Shown: positions 8,430 through 18,600 of the stretch, one piece after another
Position numbering within the stretch: the first letter of the stretch is position 1
Layout of the letters: every line of letters starts with the position of its first letter
Source of the DNA: an uncultured Bacillota bacterium
Lineage (GTDB): Bacteria; Bacillota; Clostridia; Lachnospirales; Lachnospiraceae
Length of the DNA: 64,000 nucleotides
Direction of reading: 5' to 3'
Assembly: GCA_949291945.1 (NCBI GenBank)
Contig: CASEXH010000033.1
Location: forward strand, 40,493-104,492
Position numbers and translations under genes: made by a program
The notes under the pieces: generated by a model
Told to the model about the DNA's origin: nothing
Seen by the model: the letters and a program-made list of their open reading frames with translations, nothing else
Database searches by the model: none

Positions 8430-9501
8430 TTATTTCCGTGGGATGGAAGCGGAACAGTATAGTTTTTACCGTGTTCCAAAAGTGCTGTTTACCGCAGAAT
8501 GTTTTAAATCCCTTTCCTGCGAAGCAAAGGTTTTATACGGTCTGATGCTAGACCGTATGAGCCTTAGCATCAAGAACCGCTGGTTTGACGAGGAAGATCG
8601 GGTGTATATCATTTTTACCGTGGAAGAAATAGCAGAGCTTCTGAGTTGTGGGACACAGAAAGCAGTAAAGCTGATGAAAGAGTTGGACAGCAGCCAGGGG
8701 ATAGGATTGATTGAAAAGAAACGTTTGGGTCTGGGGAAACCGAATGTAATCTATGTGAAAAACTTTATGCTGAAAGAGAAACAATCCTTTGAGCAGGAGG
8801 AAAAAGCACCGAAAAGCCTTGAAAATACGCAGAATAGTGAAAATCACAATTCAAGGATTGTGAAAACCACAAATCAGGAATTTCCGGAATCACAATTCAA
8901 GAATGGTGAAAATCACAATTCAGGAATTGTGAAAACCACAAATCAAGAATTTCCAGAATCACAATTCAAGAATGGTGAAAATCATTCTTCAAGAATAGTG
9001 AAAATCACAACTCAAGAAGTTCCAAAATCACAATCTAATAATACTGATATTAACAAGACTGATTTTAGTGAGACTGATCCTATCCAATCTAATCTATCCC
9101 TCTCCGCAGGTGAAGTGTGCCCTATTAACAGTGATATGATGGAGCGGATGGAAAACTACCGGGAAATCTTACGGGTAAATGTGGATTATGAGGGCTTTGT
9201 AGAGAAAGGCGAAGGAGAGGACGTGGGCGAGCTTATTGAGCTGATGGTGGAAATCCTGATGCTGCCGGATGATACTGTGGTGCGTATCGGAGGGGCAGAC
9301 AAGCCGGTATCCGTGGTTAAGAGCCGGTTTTTAAAGCTGACGTATTCCCATATCGAGTATGTCCTGTTCAGCCTGCATCGGAATACGTCCAAAGTGGCGA
9401 ATATCCGGGCGTATCTTTTGACGACACTTTATAATTCGTCTATGACGATGAATCATTACTACCAGGCGGAAGTGAACCATGATCTGTACGGAGGTGGCTG
9501 A
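8410..9501 (+). CDS. RepA_N-type replication initiator-like protein
   Basis: 363 residues. The N-terminus has the plasmid RepA_N pattern FYRVPKVLF, SLSCEAKVLYGLMLDRMSLS and a winged-helix region with FTVEEIAELLSCGTQKAVKLMKEL. A low-complexity middle (residues about 144-212) is coded by three 69-bp tandem repeats. The C-terminal domain (VDYEGFV...IELMVEIL...) is the DUF6017-like part seen in these ICE proteins. In RepA_N plasmids the origin lies within the rep gene, so the repeats may be the origin. It probably supports replication of the excised circle. Confidence 0.88.
   Translation: MQEIQFDYFRGMEAEQYSFYRVPKVLFTAECFKSLSCEAKVLYGLMLDRMSLSIKNRWFDEEDRVYIIFTVEEIAELLSCGTQKAVKLMKELDSSQGIGLIEKKRLGLGKPNVIYVKNFMLKEKQSFEQEEKAPKSLENTQNSENHNSRIVKTTNQEFPESQFKNGENHNSGIVKTTNQEFPESQFKNGENHSSRIVKITTQEVPKSQSNNTDINKTDFSETDPIQSNLSLSAGEVCPINSDMMERMENYREILRVNVDYEGFVEKGEGEDVGELIELMVEILMLPDDTVVRIGGADKPVSVVKSRFLKLTYSHIEYVLFSLHRNTSKVANIRAYLLTTLYNSSMTMNHYYQAEVNHDLYGGG
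8839..9045 (+). repeat. Three 69-bp tandem repeats inside repA (possible iterons/origin)
   Basis: Units 8839-8907, 8908-8976 and 8977-9045; the first two are nearly identical and the third has diverged. Unit 2 contains a perfect palindrome, CACAATTC-AG-GAATTGTG (8914-8931), and unit 1 a close relative. Being 69 nt long, each unit keeps the reading frame. Confidence 0.85.
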
Positions 9502-9502
9502 G

Positions 9503-9838
9503 ATGTATGAGTTTGTAAGAAAAGTGATTGCTCCGGTAGGGGCGGCGGCAATCCTGGCGGCGCTGTTCTATCCTTTCTGTGTGGAAAACGGGCAGTGCGA
9601 TTACCTGAAATTGTGGATATTTATGGGAATCCCCTTTGGCGTACATACGATGTTCCTGTGGATTATCCCGAAAGGTTTTGATATTGGCGGTACGGTAGGG
9701 ATGTTTGTATTCAATCTGCTGATCGGCGGTGTGATTGGCGGTTTTGTCCTGGCCTGGCGTCTTTTGATGGCAGCCTTTTATCTGGTGAAAATGGTTTTCG
9801 CCGGGATCTCAAGGCTTATGAGGGCAAAAGCCGTGTGA
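9503..9838 (+). CDS. Small membrane protein, DUF6050-like
   Basis: 111 residues with three or four hydrophobic segments (VIAPVGAAAILAALFYPF; LWIFMGIPFGVHTMFLWII; GMFVFNLLIGGVIGGFVLAW; LLMAAFYLVKMVFAGI). It resembles DUF6050 proteins that follow repA in related ICEs. GGAGGTGG lies 6 nt before ATG 9503. An in-frame start further upstream (about 9482) overlaps repA and lacks a site. The start follows the repA stop by 1 nt. Function unknown; a terminator-like hairpin follows. Confidence 0.75.
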   Translation: MYEFVRKVIAPVGAAAILAALFYPFCVENGQCDYLKLWIFMGIPFGVHTMFLWIIPKGFDIGGTVGMFVFNLLIGGVIGGFVLAWRLLMAAFYLVKMVFAGISRLMRAKAV

Positions 9839-9877
9839 AATTTTACAGAAGTAGAACAAGTGAATGAGAGAGTTACG

Positions 9878-9914
9878 AAAGCAGCTAAGTCCATATACCT
9901 GGCTGCTTTTTTTT
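9878..9914 (+). terminator. Terminator of the par-rep operon
   Basis: AAAGCAGC ... GCTGCTTT stem followed by a run of T (9905-9914). Confidence 0.75.
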
Positions 9915-9931
9915 GTCTTTATGGCAGGAGT

Positions 9932-9956
9932 ACTTTGCGACACTGTGTCGCAAAGT
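9932..9956. repeat. 25-bp perfect palindrome, dispersed family copy 1
   Basis: ACTTTGCGACAC-T-GTGTCGCAAAGT, 12-bp perfect arms, directly upstream of a helix-turn-helix regulator gene. Related copies are at 11898-11932, 21828-21852 and 21866-21890, with a degenerate one near 61799. It is a likely protein-binding site (ParB or regulator). Confidence 0.8.
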
Positions 9957-9985
9957 AAAAATCCATCATGGAAGGAGGGACTGTG

Positions 9986-10360
9986 TTGGGGAACCGTGCG
10001 GGATCGCAGAGGCTGATCCAGTTGGGGGAACGTATCCGGCAGAAGAGGAAAGACAGCCATTTATCCCAGGAAACCTTTGCGGAGAAAGCCGGTATCAGTG
10101 TCAACACAGTGAGCCGGATCGAGGGAGGGCAGGCGGCGATGTCCGTAGAGATTTTCGCAAAGCTGGTGGAAGTCCTGGACACGGACGCTGATGAACTGCT
10201 TGGAAGAAGGGCAAAGGCAAAAGAGAATGATCCGGTGGAAACAACGGCTGCCCGTATCCGGCGGCTGAAACCAAAAGAACAGAAGATCGTGATCCAGACC
10301 ATGAAAGCCCTAATGGATGGGATGGAGGGAAAGGACGGATGGAAAGTTCCACAGATATGA
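9986..10360 (+). CDS. XRE-family helix-turn-helix regulator
   Basis: About 124 residues. The helix-turn-helix lies near residues 8-62: LGERIRQKRKDSHLSQETFAEKAG then ISVNTVSRIEGG, classical XRE/Cro spacing. The C-terminal part is charged. AAGGAGGG at 9972-9979 gives 4 nt to GTG 9983 and 7 nt to TTG 9986; both are in frame, and I prefer TTG 9986. An ATG at 9968 lies before the ribosome-binding site. The perfect palindrome at 9932-9956 is just upstream and could be its operator. Confidence 0.82.
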   Translation: MGNRAGSQRLIQLGERIRQKRKDSHLSQETFAEKAGISVNTVSRIEGGQAAMSVEIFAKLVEVLDTDADELLGRRAKAKENDPVETTAARIRRLKPKEQKIVIQTMKALMDGMEGKDGWKVPQI

Positions 10361-10463
10361 GGAGAACCGGCTGCAATTTCCCTATATCTGCTAAGGGATT
10401 TTTTCTGCACGGCTGATACACTGGAAACACAGACACAGGAATTGTGGAAGGAGGGAAGGAACA

Positions 10464-10625
10464 TTGACCAGGGAAGAAAACCTGATTTATCGGAGAAGCT
10501 GTCCTTATGATGCTATGGGAGATTATTCGATCCTGATGGAAGAAAACCAGGACAGGGTAAAAAATCTGGAAGAAAAGCGGAACCGAACGGAACCAGAAAA
10601 AGATCCGATCCGGCAGTACCGGTAA
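10464..10625 (+). CDS. Small charged protein, 53 residues, unknown
   Basis: A TTG start at 10464 stands 6 nt after GGAGGGAAGG, a strong site, and the frame is open for 54 codons to TAA. The product is hydrophilic: REENLIYRRSCPYDAMGDY, then a Glu/Lys/Arg-rich helix ending DPIRQYR. There is no recognised family. The good ribosome-binding site and its position in a regulator cluster argue that it is real. It is followed by a large hairpin. Confidence 0.55.
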   Translation: MTREENLIYRRSCPYDAMGDYSILMEENQDRVKNLEEKRNRTEPEKDPIRQYR

Positions 10626-10651
10626 GTACATAGACGCAGAGATAATCTGGC

Positions 10652-10718
10652 GGCAGAAGGAGTTTCAGGCTCCCGTTAAAAAAAACGGGTGTGCCGGAAA
10701 CCTTTTTTGCTGCCTTTT
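10652..10718 (+). terminator. Large nested hairpin, probable terminator or attenuator
   Basis: GGCAG (10652) pairs with CTGCC (10710) followed by TTTT. Inside it are an AAGG/CCTT and GTTTC/GAAAC arm and an inner CCCGTT/AACGGG stem-loop. It stands between the small protein gene and the sigma-like gene. Confidence 0.5.
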
Positions 10719-10780
10719 ACCTGGATTCCTGTGCGCTGCCATCTGGCCGCCCGTAGCCTGCGGGCAGAAAGGTGGCTGTT

Positions 10781-11431
10781 ATGGTGACATTACAGGATTT
10801 AAAGTGGATCGTAAAACAACCGGAGAAAGAGGAAAAGGCTCCAACGGCCCGGCATTTGCTGGAGCATGGGAAACGGGTGGTAAGCATGGAAAATGGAGGG
10901 GATGTGCAGCTTCTGGTGTTTTTGGAAGGCTGGGCGCTTTACCGGGTAGGGAAGTATACTACAGTTTTCTCCGTACATGGCTGCGGCAGTTATTGTTATG
11001 AGAGCCACGGACGGCAGATTTTTGTGGATGCCGCTTTCTTTGAGGAACGGGAGTGGTATGTGCGCCTGATGTTAGAGGGAGAGGATCGTCTGATGAAAAA
11101 CCGGGAATCAAGCCGGAAAGGAAAGGTCGTTTCTTACCATGCGGTTTCCGAGGAATGGTTTTTCCTGTCTTCCCCGGTATTGCCGCCTCTGGAGCAGTTG
11201 ATTGAAAAAGAGCAGATTTTGGAGCTGATGGGGCTTCTGACAAAGCGGCAGAGGGATATTGTGATCCTGTATTTTTACTACGGGGAAACCCAGTGGGAGA
11301 TTGCAAGGTCACTGGGAATTTCCCAGCCTGCGGTTTCCCAGGCGCTTATGGCGGCGCTGCGGCGGATGCGGGAAGGGCAGGAAGAAATCTTTTCCGGTAA
11401 AGAAGTCCGTTCCGGGAGGTGCGCCGTATGA
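10781..11431 (+). CDS. Sigma-70-region-4-like regulator 1
   Basis: 216 residues. The C-terminal third reads LTKRQRDIVILYFYYGETQWEIA then LGISQPAVSQALMAALRRM, a sigma region 4/LuxR-like helix-turn-helix. The N-terminal part (VSMENGGDVQLLVFLEGWAL...) is unlike a normal sigma region 2. AAAGG-TGG lies before ATG 10781; GTG 10772 overlaps that site. A GC-rich hairpin (10749-10767) stands right before the ribosome-binding site. The stop overlaps the next start by ATGA. It probably regulates element genes together with its neighbour. Confidence 0.78.
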   Translation: MVTLQDLKWIVKQPEKEEKAPTARHLLEHGKRVVSMENGGDVQLLVFLEGWALYRVGKYTTVFSVHGCGSYCYESHGRQIFVDAAFFEEREWYVRLMLEGEDRLMKNRESSRKGKVVSYHAVSEEWFFLSSPVLPPLEQLIEKEQILELMGLLTKRQRDIVILYFYYGETQWEIARSLGISQPAVSQALMAALRRMREGQEEIFSGKEVRSGRCAV

Positions 11432-11874
11432 GAGGGAAACGCCCAAAGGAGCGGAAATGTTATATTCTTCGTGCCGGGGATGGGACTGTGGTGGAAGTCA
11501 CCAGGGAGGTCTATCTGGAATGGTATCAGTCCCGGCGGCGGGAGCGCTACCAGAATGAGAAAAAGCAGAAATACGGCGTATTTAGCCTGGAAGCCCTGTC
11601 GGAGAAAGGAGTTCTACCAGATGGGAGGGCAGACAGCCCGGAAGAGATGGTGATCCGGGAGCTTTGTGTGGAAAAACTGCGCTCTGTGATAGAAGATCTG
11701 ACAGAGGCAGACGCCTACCTTCTGTATCTCCTGTTTTTTGAGGAAGTGACGGTAAAAGAAGCGGCGCAGCTTTGCGGGTGCAGCCGGAAAACCATTGCCA
11801 ACCGGAGAAAGCGGATTTTAAAGGAATTGAACGAAAAACTGAAAGCGATGGGGATCATGGGAGGATACTTCTAA
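11428..11874 (+). CDS. Sigma-70-like regulator 2
   Basis: 148 residues, translationally coupled to the preceding gene (ATGA overlap, GGGAGG upstream). The C-terminus has LTEADAYLLYLLFFEEVTVKEAA and LCGCSRKTIANRRKRILKEL, a region-4-type helix-turn-helix. The N-terminus is basic with the YILRAGDGTVVEVTREVYLEWY pattern common in ICE regulators of this group. Two consecutive sigma-like genes suggest a shared complex or successive steps. A 35-nt inverted repeat follows the stop. Confidence 0.78.
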   Translation: MRGKRPKERKCYILRAGDGTVVEVTREVYLEWYQSRRRERYQNEKKQKYGVFSLEALSEKGVLPDGRADSPEEMVIRELCVEKLRSVIEDLTEADAYLLYLLFFEEVTVKEAAQLCGCSRKTIANRRKRILKELNEKLKAMGIMGGYF

Positions 11875-11897
11875 AAGGTTCCTGCCAGAATACAGCA

Positions 11898-11932
11898 CAG
11901 CCACTTTACGACACGGTGTCGCAAAGTGGCTG
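11898..11932. repeat. Palindrome family copy 2 between convergent genes
   Basis: CAGCCACTTTACGACAC-G-GTGTCGCAAAGTGGCTG: 17-nt arms with a single A:C difference. It shares the TTTNCGACACNGTGTCGCAAA core with 9932. It also lies where a terminator for the convergent genes would be expected, but has no U-tract. Confidence 0.75.
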
Positions 11933-11949
11933 TTGCCATGATAAAGGAT

Positions 11950-12159
11950 TTAGTGATCTTCCGGAAAACGTATCACAGGGCGCTGTTTGATTTTTTCTTT
12001 GCTTACTTTCCGCTGAAGGCAGAATACCATATCCGGGGTGCGCTCAAAAAATCCCCGGTCTTTTTTCCAGCTCATACCGCATCTGCAGTGCTGCAAGCCG
12101 ATAAACTGCTGTTTCATTTTTCTGCCGCATCGGGGGCAGACTTTATTGCTTCTTCCCAT
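11950..12159 (-). CDS. Small zinc-ribbon-like protein
   Basis: 69 residues on the minus strand with CPRCGRKMKQ and HCRCGMSW, i.e. a CxxC ... CxC arrangement fit to bind one zinc. Evidence that it is real: AAGGGAGA stands 8 nt before its ATG, and a TATAAT (minus strand, about 12204-12209) lies further upstream. The ICE group often carries small Cys-rich proteins, but I cannot name the family. It is the only leftward gene in the left half of the element. Confidence 0.55.
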   Translation of the reverse strand: MGRSNKVCPRCGRKMKQQFIGLQHCRCGMSWKKDRGFFERTPDMVFCLQRKVSKEKIKQRPVIRFPEDH

Positions 12160-12179
12160 GGAGCCATCTCCCTTGATTA

Positions 12180-12667
12180 AAAATCTTTTCTATGATTCTG
12201 AATTATACCATTTCTGAAAAAATTCCGAAATATTTTTTTATCACCCTATATTTTCCCCTCTGAAACCTCCTATTGGTGAGAGGGTGAAGTTCTAAGACAC
12301 ATTCTTATATTTTCCCTTTCGCTGAACCTTGAAAACTTCATTGCCTGTCCAGACGGATACCTGGCAGTTGAGTATGCCTTTTTGCGTACCCTGCAGGAGA
12401 AAACGCTGCGGAAAGTGAACCGGAGCAGGAACGGGTCTGGAATGAGAACAGGCGCAACGCTCAGAAATAAGTTTTCAGCCTGCCAGGTGCAGGCTGGATA
12501 ACAGCAGATACCATGCGGGGAAGCCTTTGATTGGCTTCTCCGTATTCATGTGCTGTTATCAGCGCAATTCCGGGAAAGGAGGGCAGGAGCCATGGACAGA
12601 TAAAAGTAAGGAGAACTTTTTGGACACAGTGATATTGTCAAGGAACAAAGAAAGAGAGGTTTAGTTG
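12180..12667 (+). other. Structured non-coding leader of the adhesin gene
   Basis: About 490 nt without a convincing gene. A long nested hairpin spans 12498-12559 (ATAACAGCA/TGCTGTTAT outer stem; GAAGCC/GGCTTC inner stem). A second inverted repeat is TCACCCT/AGGGTGA (12241-12287). Two micro-frames follow strong ribosome-binding sites: ATG GAC AGA TAA after GGAGGG (near 12592), and a TTG-started 14-codon frame at 12620-12664 ending 3 nt before the adhesin ATG. Together they look like a regulated mRNA leader, but the mechanism is unknown. Confidence 0.45.
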
Positions 12668-15600
12668 ATGAAAGGGAAAGGAAAAAGGATACTTTCCGGT
12701 CTGCTTTCGCTTTTGACGATCCTGACTTCCGTGGTACAGCCGGTGGTTACTTATGCCGCAGAGCCGGAGCCGGCAGGATATGAAGCACAGTATCCGGCAC
12801 TGGAGACGGTGCGGGAGTATCTGGATGCAGAAGAAGTGGTAACAGCGGAAGATTATGAAGTGGAAACAGGAAGCAGTTTTGATGTGGAATCGGATTTTTC
12901 CGGCTTGGAAATACATGATGAAAAAGTCCGGGTGACATTCCATGAAGCAAAAAATGAAACCGGGCAGGACTATGACGGGAACCATGCGGACACCTATCGG
13001 GCAGTCTATTTTGTGGAGCCGTTAAGTGGCCATCCGCCTTATCATATCTGCAGGAATATTATCGTGAAAGAGCCGGTGGCAGAGAAACAGTCGGAGAGCC
13101 ACTCTGACGGAATAGGAACCAGTGAGGAGAGTACAGAATCGGAAAGTGAGGACGAAGATTCAGAACTACAGCCGCAGACAGAAACAGAGACAGTGACAGA
13201 ACTGCCGGAGGAGGCAGAAATGTTGTCGGAAGAGGATCTGGATGCGGCGTTAGAGGAAACGGAGGAACAAAAGACAGTCGATGAGGAAAGTGGCCTGACG
13301 CTTGGGGAAGTGCTTCTGCAGGCAGAGGATCAGGGCATTGATATCCAGGGACTTGAAAACGGAGAGAGCGTCAGTTTTATAGCGCAGGCTCCTGCGGCAC
13401 GGGCAGCCAGGGCGTCACAGTCTGTCACCATTACCCAGGGAAGCTATTATTACTATGCAGACTATGGGCTTGGCTCCTATGTGACGGCACCCTTTACCGT
13501 GTCTTTTGGGAACGTGACGGCGACAGCTTACTGTATCCAGCCGTCAAAACCGGGGCCGGGAAGCGGTACTTATCAGATTACCAAACTGGAGGGGAATCGG
13601 GAACTGGCAAAGGTGTGTTATTACGGAACAGAGGCATCTGGATCAGCTTATTTTTTTGCAAATCACCACACGGATTTTTCTGCCGGGAAACGGTTTATCG
13701 TGACACACCTTGCGGCATCCTACGCTAATGGGAGTGAAGATGCTTTTTACGGAACCAACAGCACTGGGGAGGCGCTGGCAAAGGAACTTTATAACTATGC
13801 TGTGAGCCAGCCGGATATTCCGGATGTGGAGATGTCCTTTTCCAATGCTAATGTAAGTGCCTATGTGGACGGCGAACAGCAGAGGACAGAAGAAATTACG
13901 TTCAAGGCATCCAGCCAGCAGACGATTACTCTGGATCTGCCGGATGGGGTAAAACTCCATAACGTCAGTACCGGAAAGGTCAGTGCTGCGGGAGCAAACG
14001 TAACCATCTCCGGCGGCACACGGTTTTACCTGACAGCCCCGCTGACACAGACGCAAGATGTATCCGGTTCCTGGTCAGCAAAGATGCAGGGAAGTATCAC
14101 CAAAGACTATTCTGCCTATAAGATTACGACAGGAAGTGATACACAGGATCTTGCACTGGTATTTGGAGAAGGCGTAGAAGATGAGAAGTATGTGAGCCTT
14201 TCGGTGAAGTGGATTGAGCTGGCAAAGGTGGAAGTGATTAAGGTAGATTCTAAGCACTCGGACGCAAAGCTGGCTGGAGCTGTGTTTGGCATTTACAGCG
14301 ATAAAGACTGTACAAAGCTGATCACGCAGATGCCGGCAACTGATAAAAACGGTTCTTCTGTAGCAGAAATCATTAAGACGCAGAATACTGTGTACTTAAA
14401 AGAGATCACGGCTCCAACCGGATACCGCCTGAATACTTCTTCTTATAACGTGAACCTGGTGGCAAACCAGACGACTTCTGTTACAGTTCCAGATCAGGAG
14501 CAGCTTGGGGAACTGACCATCTATAAAGAAGGGGAAGTGCTGGCCGGAGCGGATATAACAGATGATGGTGTAACCTTCCGTTATGAAAGCCGCAGGCAGA
14601 AGGGCGCTGTGTATAACGTCTATGCGGGAGCAGATATTGTAACAGCCTATGGAGCGAAAGTCTACAGTAAAGGGGATCTGGTAAAAGCGAACCTGACTAC
14701 AGATTCCGACGGAGCCGCAGTGCTGAAAAACCTCCATCTTGGAACCTATGTCATTAAAGAAGTGCAGGCCCCGGAGAATTTCTATAATGCCGGGGAGGAA
14801 AAGACGGTAACACTGTCTTATGCCGGACAGAACGTGGAAACTGTATTCAGCGAGAGTACCTTCCATAATGACAGGCAGAAAGCGGAAGTTTCTGTATTAA
14901 AAAAGGACAAGGACACCTTAAATCCTCTGGATGGCGGCGTGTTTGGATTGTATGCGGGAAGCGATATTAAAAATGCGGACGGAAGCGTTGTGGTATCGAA
15001 GGGAACGCTGATCGGGAAAGCGGTGACAGGAGACGACGGAAAAGTTGTCTTTACGGCAGATTTGCCCATTGGATTTTCTTATGATGTGAAAGAGATCCAG
15101 GCCCCGGAGGGGTATGTGAGAAATCAGGAGGAGGTATATTCCTTTACCTTTTCTTACACCAATGACAGCGAAGCAAAGGTAACCTTTCGTCATACGTTTA
15201 CCAATGAACGTGTGAATGCCACAATCAAGCTGCAGAAAAAAGACGCAGAGACGAACCAGGCAGTTCCACAAGGGGATGCCACACTGGAAAATGCAGTGTA
15301 TGGCCTGTATGCCCGTAAAGATATTGTACACCCGGATGGGGCAACCGGGGTGATCTACAAAGCCGGCGAACGGGTGGCGACGCTGACCACGGACGAGAAC
15401 GGGGAAGCGTCTGTAGAAAACCTGTATCTTGGGGAGTATTTTGTCAAAGAGATCACGCCTCCCGTGGGGTATCTGGCAGATGAGAGTGAACATGATCTTG
15501 TGTGCAGCTATGAAGGAGATCTGACCGCAACCGTGGAGCGGGAGTGTGTATCACTGGAACAGGTAAAGAAGCAGCCTTTTGAGATCATCAAGGCAGCCAA

Positions 15601-18600
15601 TAATGGGGAGACGGACGCTGATCTCCTGTCTGGGGCTGGATTTACCGCCTACCTGCTCTCTGACCTTACAGTAAAGGAAGATGGCAGCTATGATTTCGAT
15701 TCCGCAGAACCGGTGGTGATCGGGGAGAACGGGGCGACAGAAATGTTTACGGACGAGAAAGGATATGCCTGCAGTATTGCCCTTCCTTATGGCACATACC
15801 TTGTCCGGGAGACCACCACGCCCCATAATTACAAGCCGGTGGACGACTTTATCGTGCGGATTACAGAGCATAATCCAACTACGCCACAGGTATGGCGGGT
15901 GCTTCTGGACGAGAAATTTGAAGCAAAACTGAAGATCATCAAGCAGGATGATGAGACGAAAAAACCGGTGCTTCACAAAGGTACAGAGTTCCGGATCTAT
16001 GATCTGGATAAGCAGGAATACGTTGAGCAGGTGACAACCTATCCTACAACAACGGTTCACAAGACATTCTTCACCGATGAGGAAGGATATCTGATCCTGC
16101 CCCAGAACCTAAAAATCGGGCATTACCGGATCGAGGAAGTCACAGCGCCTTACGGATATACACTGAATGAGAACTATTTTGAAATTGCCGTGGATTCCGA
16201 TACCGCTTACCAGGTGGACAGTGTTTCCGGGGATGTAATTATTGAAGTAGTTTATGAGAACCATCCGGTGAAAGGACAGTTAAAGATTGTGAAGCAGGGC
16301 GAAGTCCTGGACGGATTCAGCAAGGACTTTGTTTATGAAGTAGAAAACCTGGCAGGCGCAGTCTTTGAAGTGTATGCTGCGGAGGATATTTATACTGCGG
16401 ATTTCCAGAAAGACGCAGAGGGAAACCGTATCTTAGAGTACGCCGCTGGAGAGCTGGTGGGAACTGTGACTACCGATGAAAACGGGGAGGCATACTTATC
16501 GGATCTCCCTCTTGGAAGCTACAAGATTGTGGAAGTTACCGCCCCGGAGGGCTTTGTACTAAATGGGGAAGCGCAGACAGTGACTTTCACATATAAAGAC
16601 CAGGAGACGCCTGTAATCGAACAGGAAGCTGTTTTCCAGAATGAACGCCAGAAAGTGGAAGTGTCTGTGGTGAAAAAAGATGCAAAGACACAGGCAACCG
16701 TGGAAGGCGCAGTCTTTGGGCTGTACGCAAAAGAGGATATTCTGGCACACGGCGAAGTGATTGTGAAAGCGGACACGCTGATTGGAAAAGCGCTGTCTGA
16801 TGAAAACGGCAAAGCTGTATTTATGAATGACTTACCGTTTGGCCGCTACTATATCAAAGAAGAAGCCGCACCGGACGGGTATGTTTCTTCCGATAAAGTG
16901 GTAGAAGTGACTGCAGAGTATCAGGGGCAGGAGATTCCCGTGGTGGAACTGGCCTCTGAATATGAAAATGAGCCGACAAAGATTTCTGTGAAAAAGACGG
17001 ATCTCACAACCGGCGTGGAGCTGGAAGGCGCAAAACTGACCGTCCTGGATCAAGACGGGAATATCGTAGACAGTTGGACTTCCGTGAAAGGAGAGGAACA
17101 CCTGATTGAGCGGCTGACCGTAGGCGAGACTTATACGCTTCGGGAAGAGCTGGCCCCTTATGGGTATCTGAAAGCGGAAGAAATCACTTTTACTGTGGAG
17201 GATACAGCGGAAATCCAGAAAGTGGAAATGAAAGACGATGTTCCGGAAGGGACGCTGATCATCAATAAGAAGGGCGAGTTCCTGGAAGATGTGACACTTG
17301 TTGATACCATTGGCGGCTGGATCAGCCATATCTTTGAATATATCACCGGCGCTTTAAAAGATGTAACCTTTGAGGTATATGCCCTGGAGGACATCAAAGC
17401 GGCAGACGGAGAGAGCGAGGATTATTATAAGAAGGATGAGCTGATTGCCACGATTACCACAGATGAAACAGGCATTGCGAAGCTGTCTGGCCTTCCCCTT
17501 GGAAAATACTATGTGAAAGAAAAGGAGACTGCGGAAGGCTATGTGCTGGACGGGGAAATCCGGGAAATTGACCTGACCTATGTGGATCAGGAGACAGCGG
17601 AAGTTACCTGGAATGGAGACTGGCAGAATAACCGCCAGAAGGCGGAAGTATCTGTCCTGAAGAAAGAAAAGGATACTGACCGGGTACTGGAGGGCGCTGT
17701 GTTTGCTCTTGCCGCAAAAGAGGATATTACCAATAAAGACGGGGATGTGGTTCTGGAAGCAGGAGCCGTGATCGAGGAAAAAGCAACCGGGGAGGATGGA
17801 AAACTGACTTTTGAGGCGGATTTGCCCATCGGATTTTCCTATGTAGTGAAAGAGACTTCCCCGGCTCCGGGATTTGCCACCACAGACGAGGTGCAGGAGT
17901 TTACTTTTACAGCGGAATCTTCTGATAAAACGACAGTTTCTTACGAATTTATCTTTGAGGATGAACCGACAGTCTTTGAATTTACCAAAACTTCCCTGAC
18001 AGATGGAAAAGAAGTGGAAGGAGCGAAGCTGACTGTAACCGATGAAAATGGCGAAGTTGTGGATGAATGGGTATCCGGCAAAGAGTCGCATATCATTAAG
18101 GAGCTGGTGGTCGGACAGACTTATACCATGACGGAAGTGCTTCCGGCTCCGGGGTATGTGACGGCGGAGAGCATCCAGTTTACTGTGGAAGATACCGCCG
18201 AAGTCCAGAAAATCGAGATGAAAGATGATGTGACAAAGGTAGAGATTTCTAAGACGGATATTGCCGGGAAGGAGCTGCCGGGAGCGAAGCTCACCATCCT
18301 GGACGAGAATGGTGAGGTAGTAGAGAGCTGGACTTCCACGGAGGAACCGCATTATATTGAAATGCTCCCTATTGGGAAGTACACACTCCATGAAGAATCC
18401 GCACCGGAAGGTTATCTGATTGCGGAGGATGTAGCCTTTGAAGTAAAAGACACCGGTGAAATTCAGAAGGTTGTGATGAAAGATGAGGCGGAGCCAGAAG
18501 AAACACCGGAGACGCCGGAAACACCGGCAACCACGGTGGATGCACCAAAAACCGGGGATCACACACCGATTGTTGCACTTATGATCTCCTGCGGCCTGGG

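Noticed and set aside
8839..9045. CRISPR-like array
   Set aside because: The units are contiguous 69-bp in-frame tandem repeats without unique spacers, inside the repA coding sequence, and there are no cas genes.
11898..11932. Palindrome read only as a terminator of convergent genes
   Set aside because: No U-tract on either strand and the same core is found in places where no transcript should end, so a protein-binding site is the better reading.
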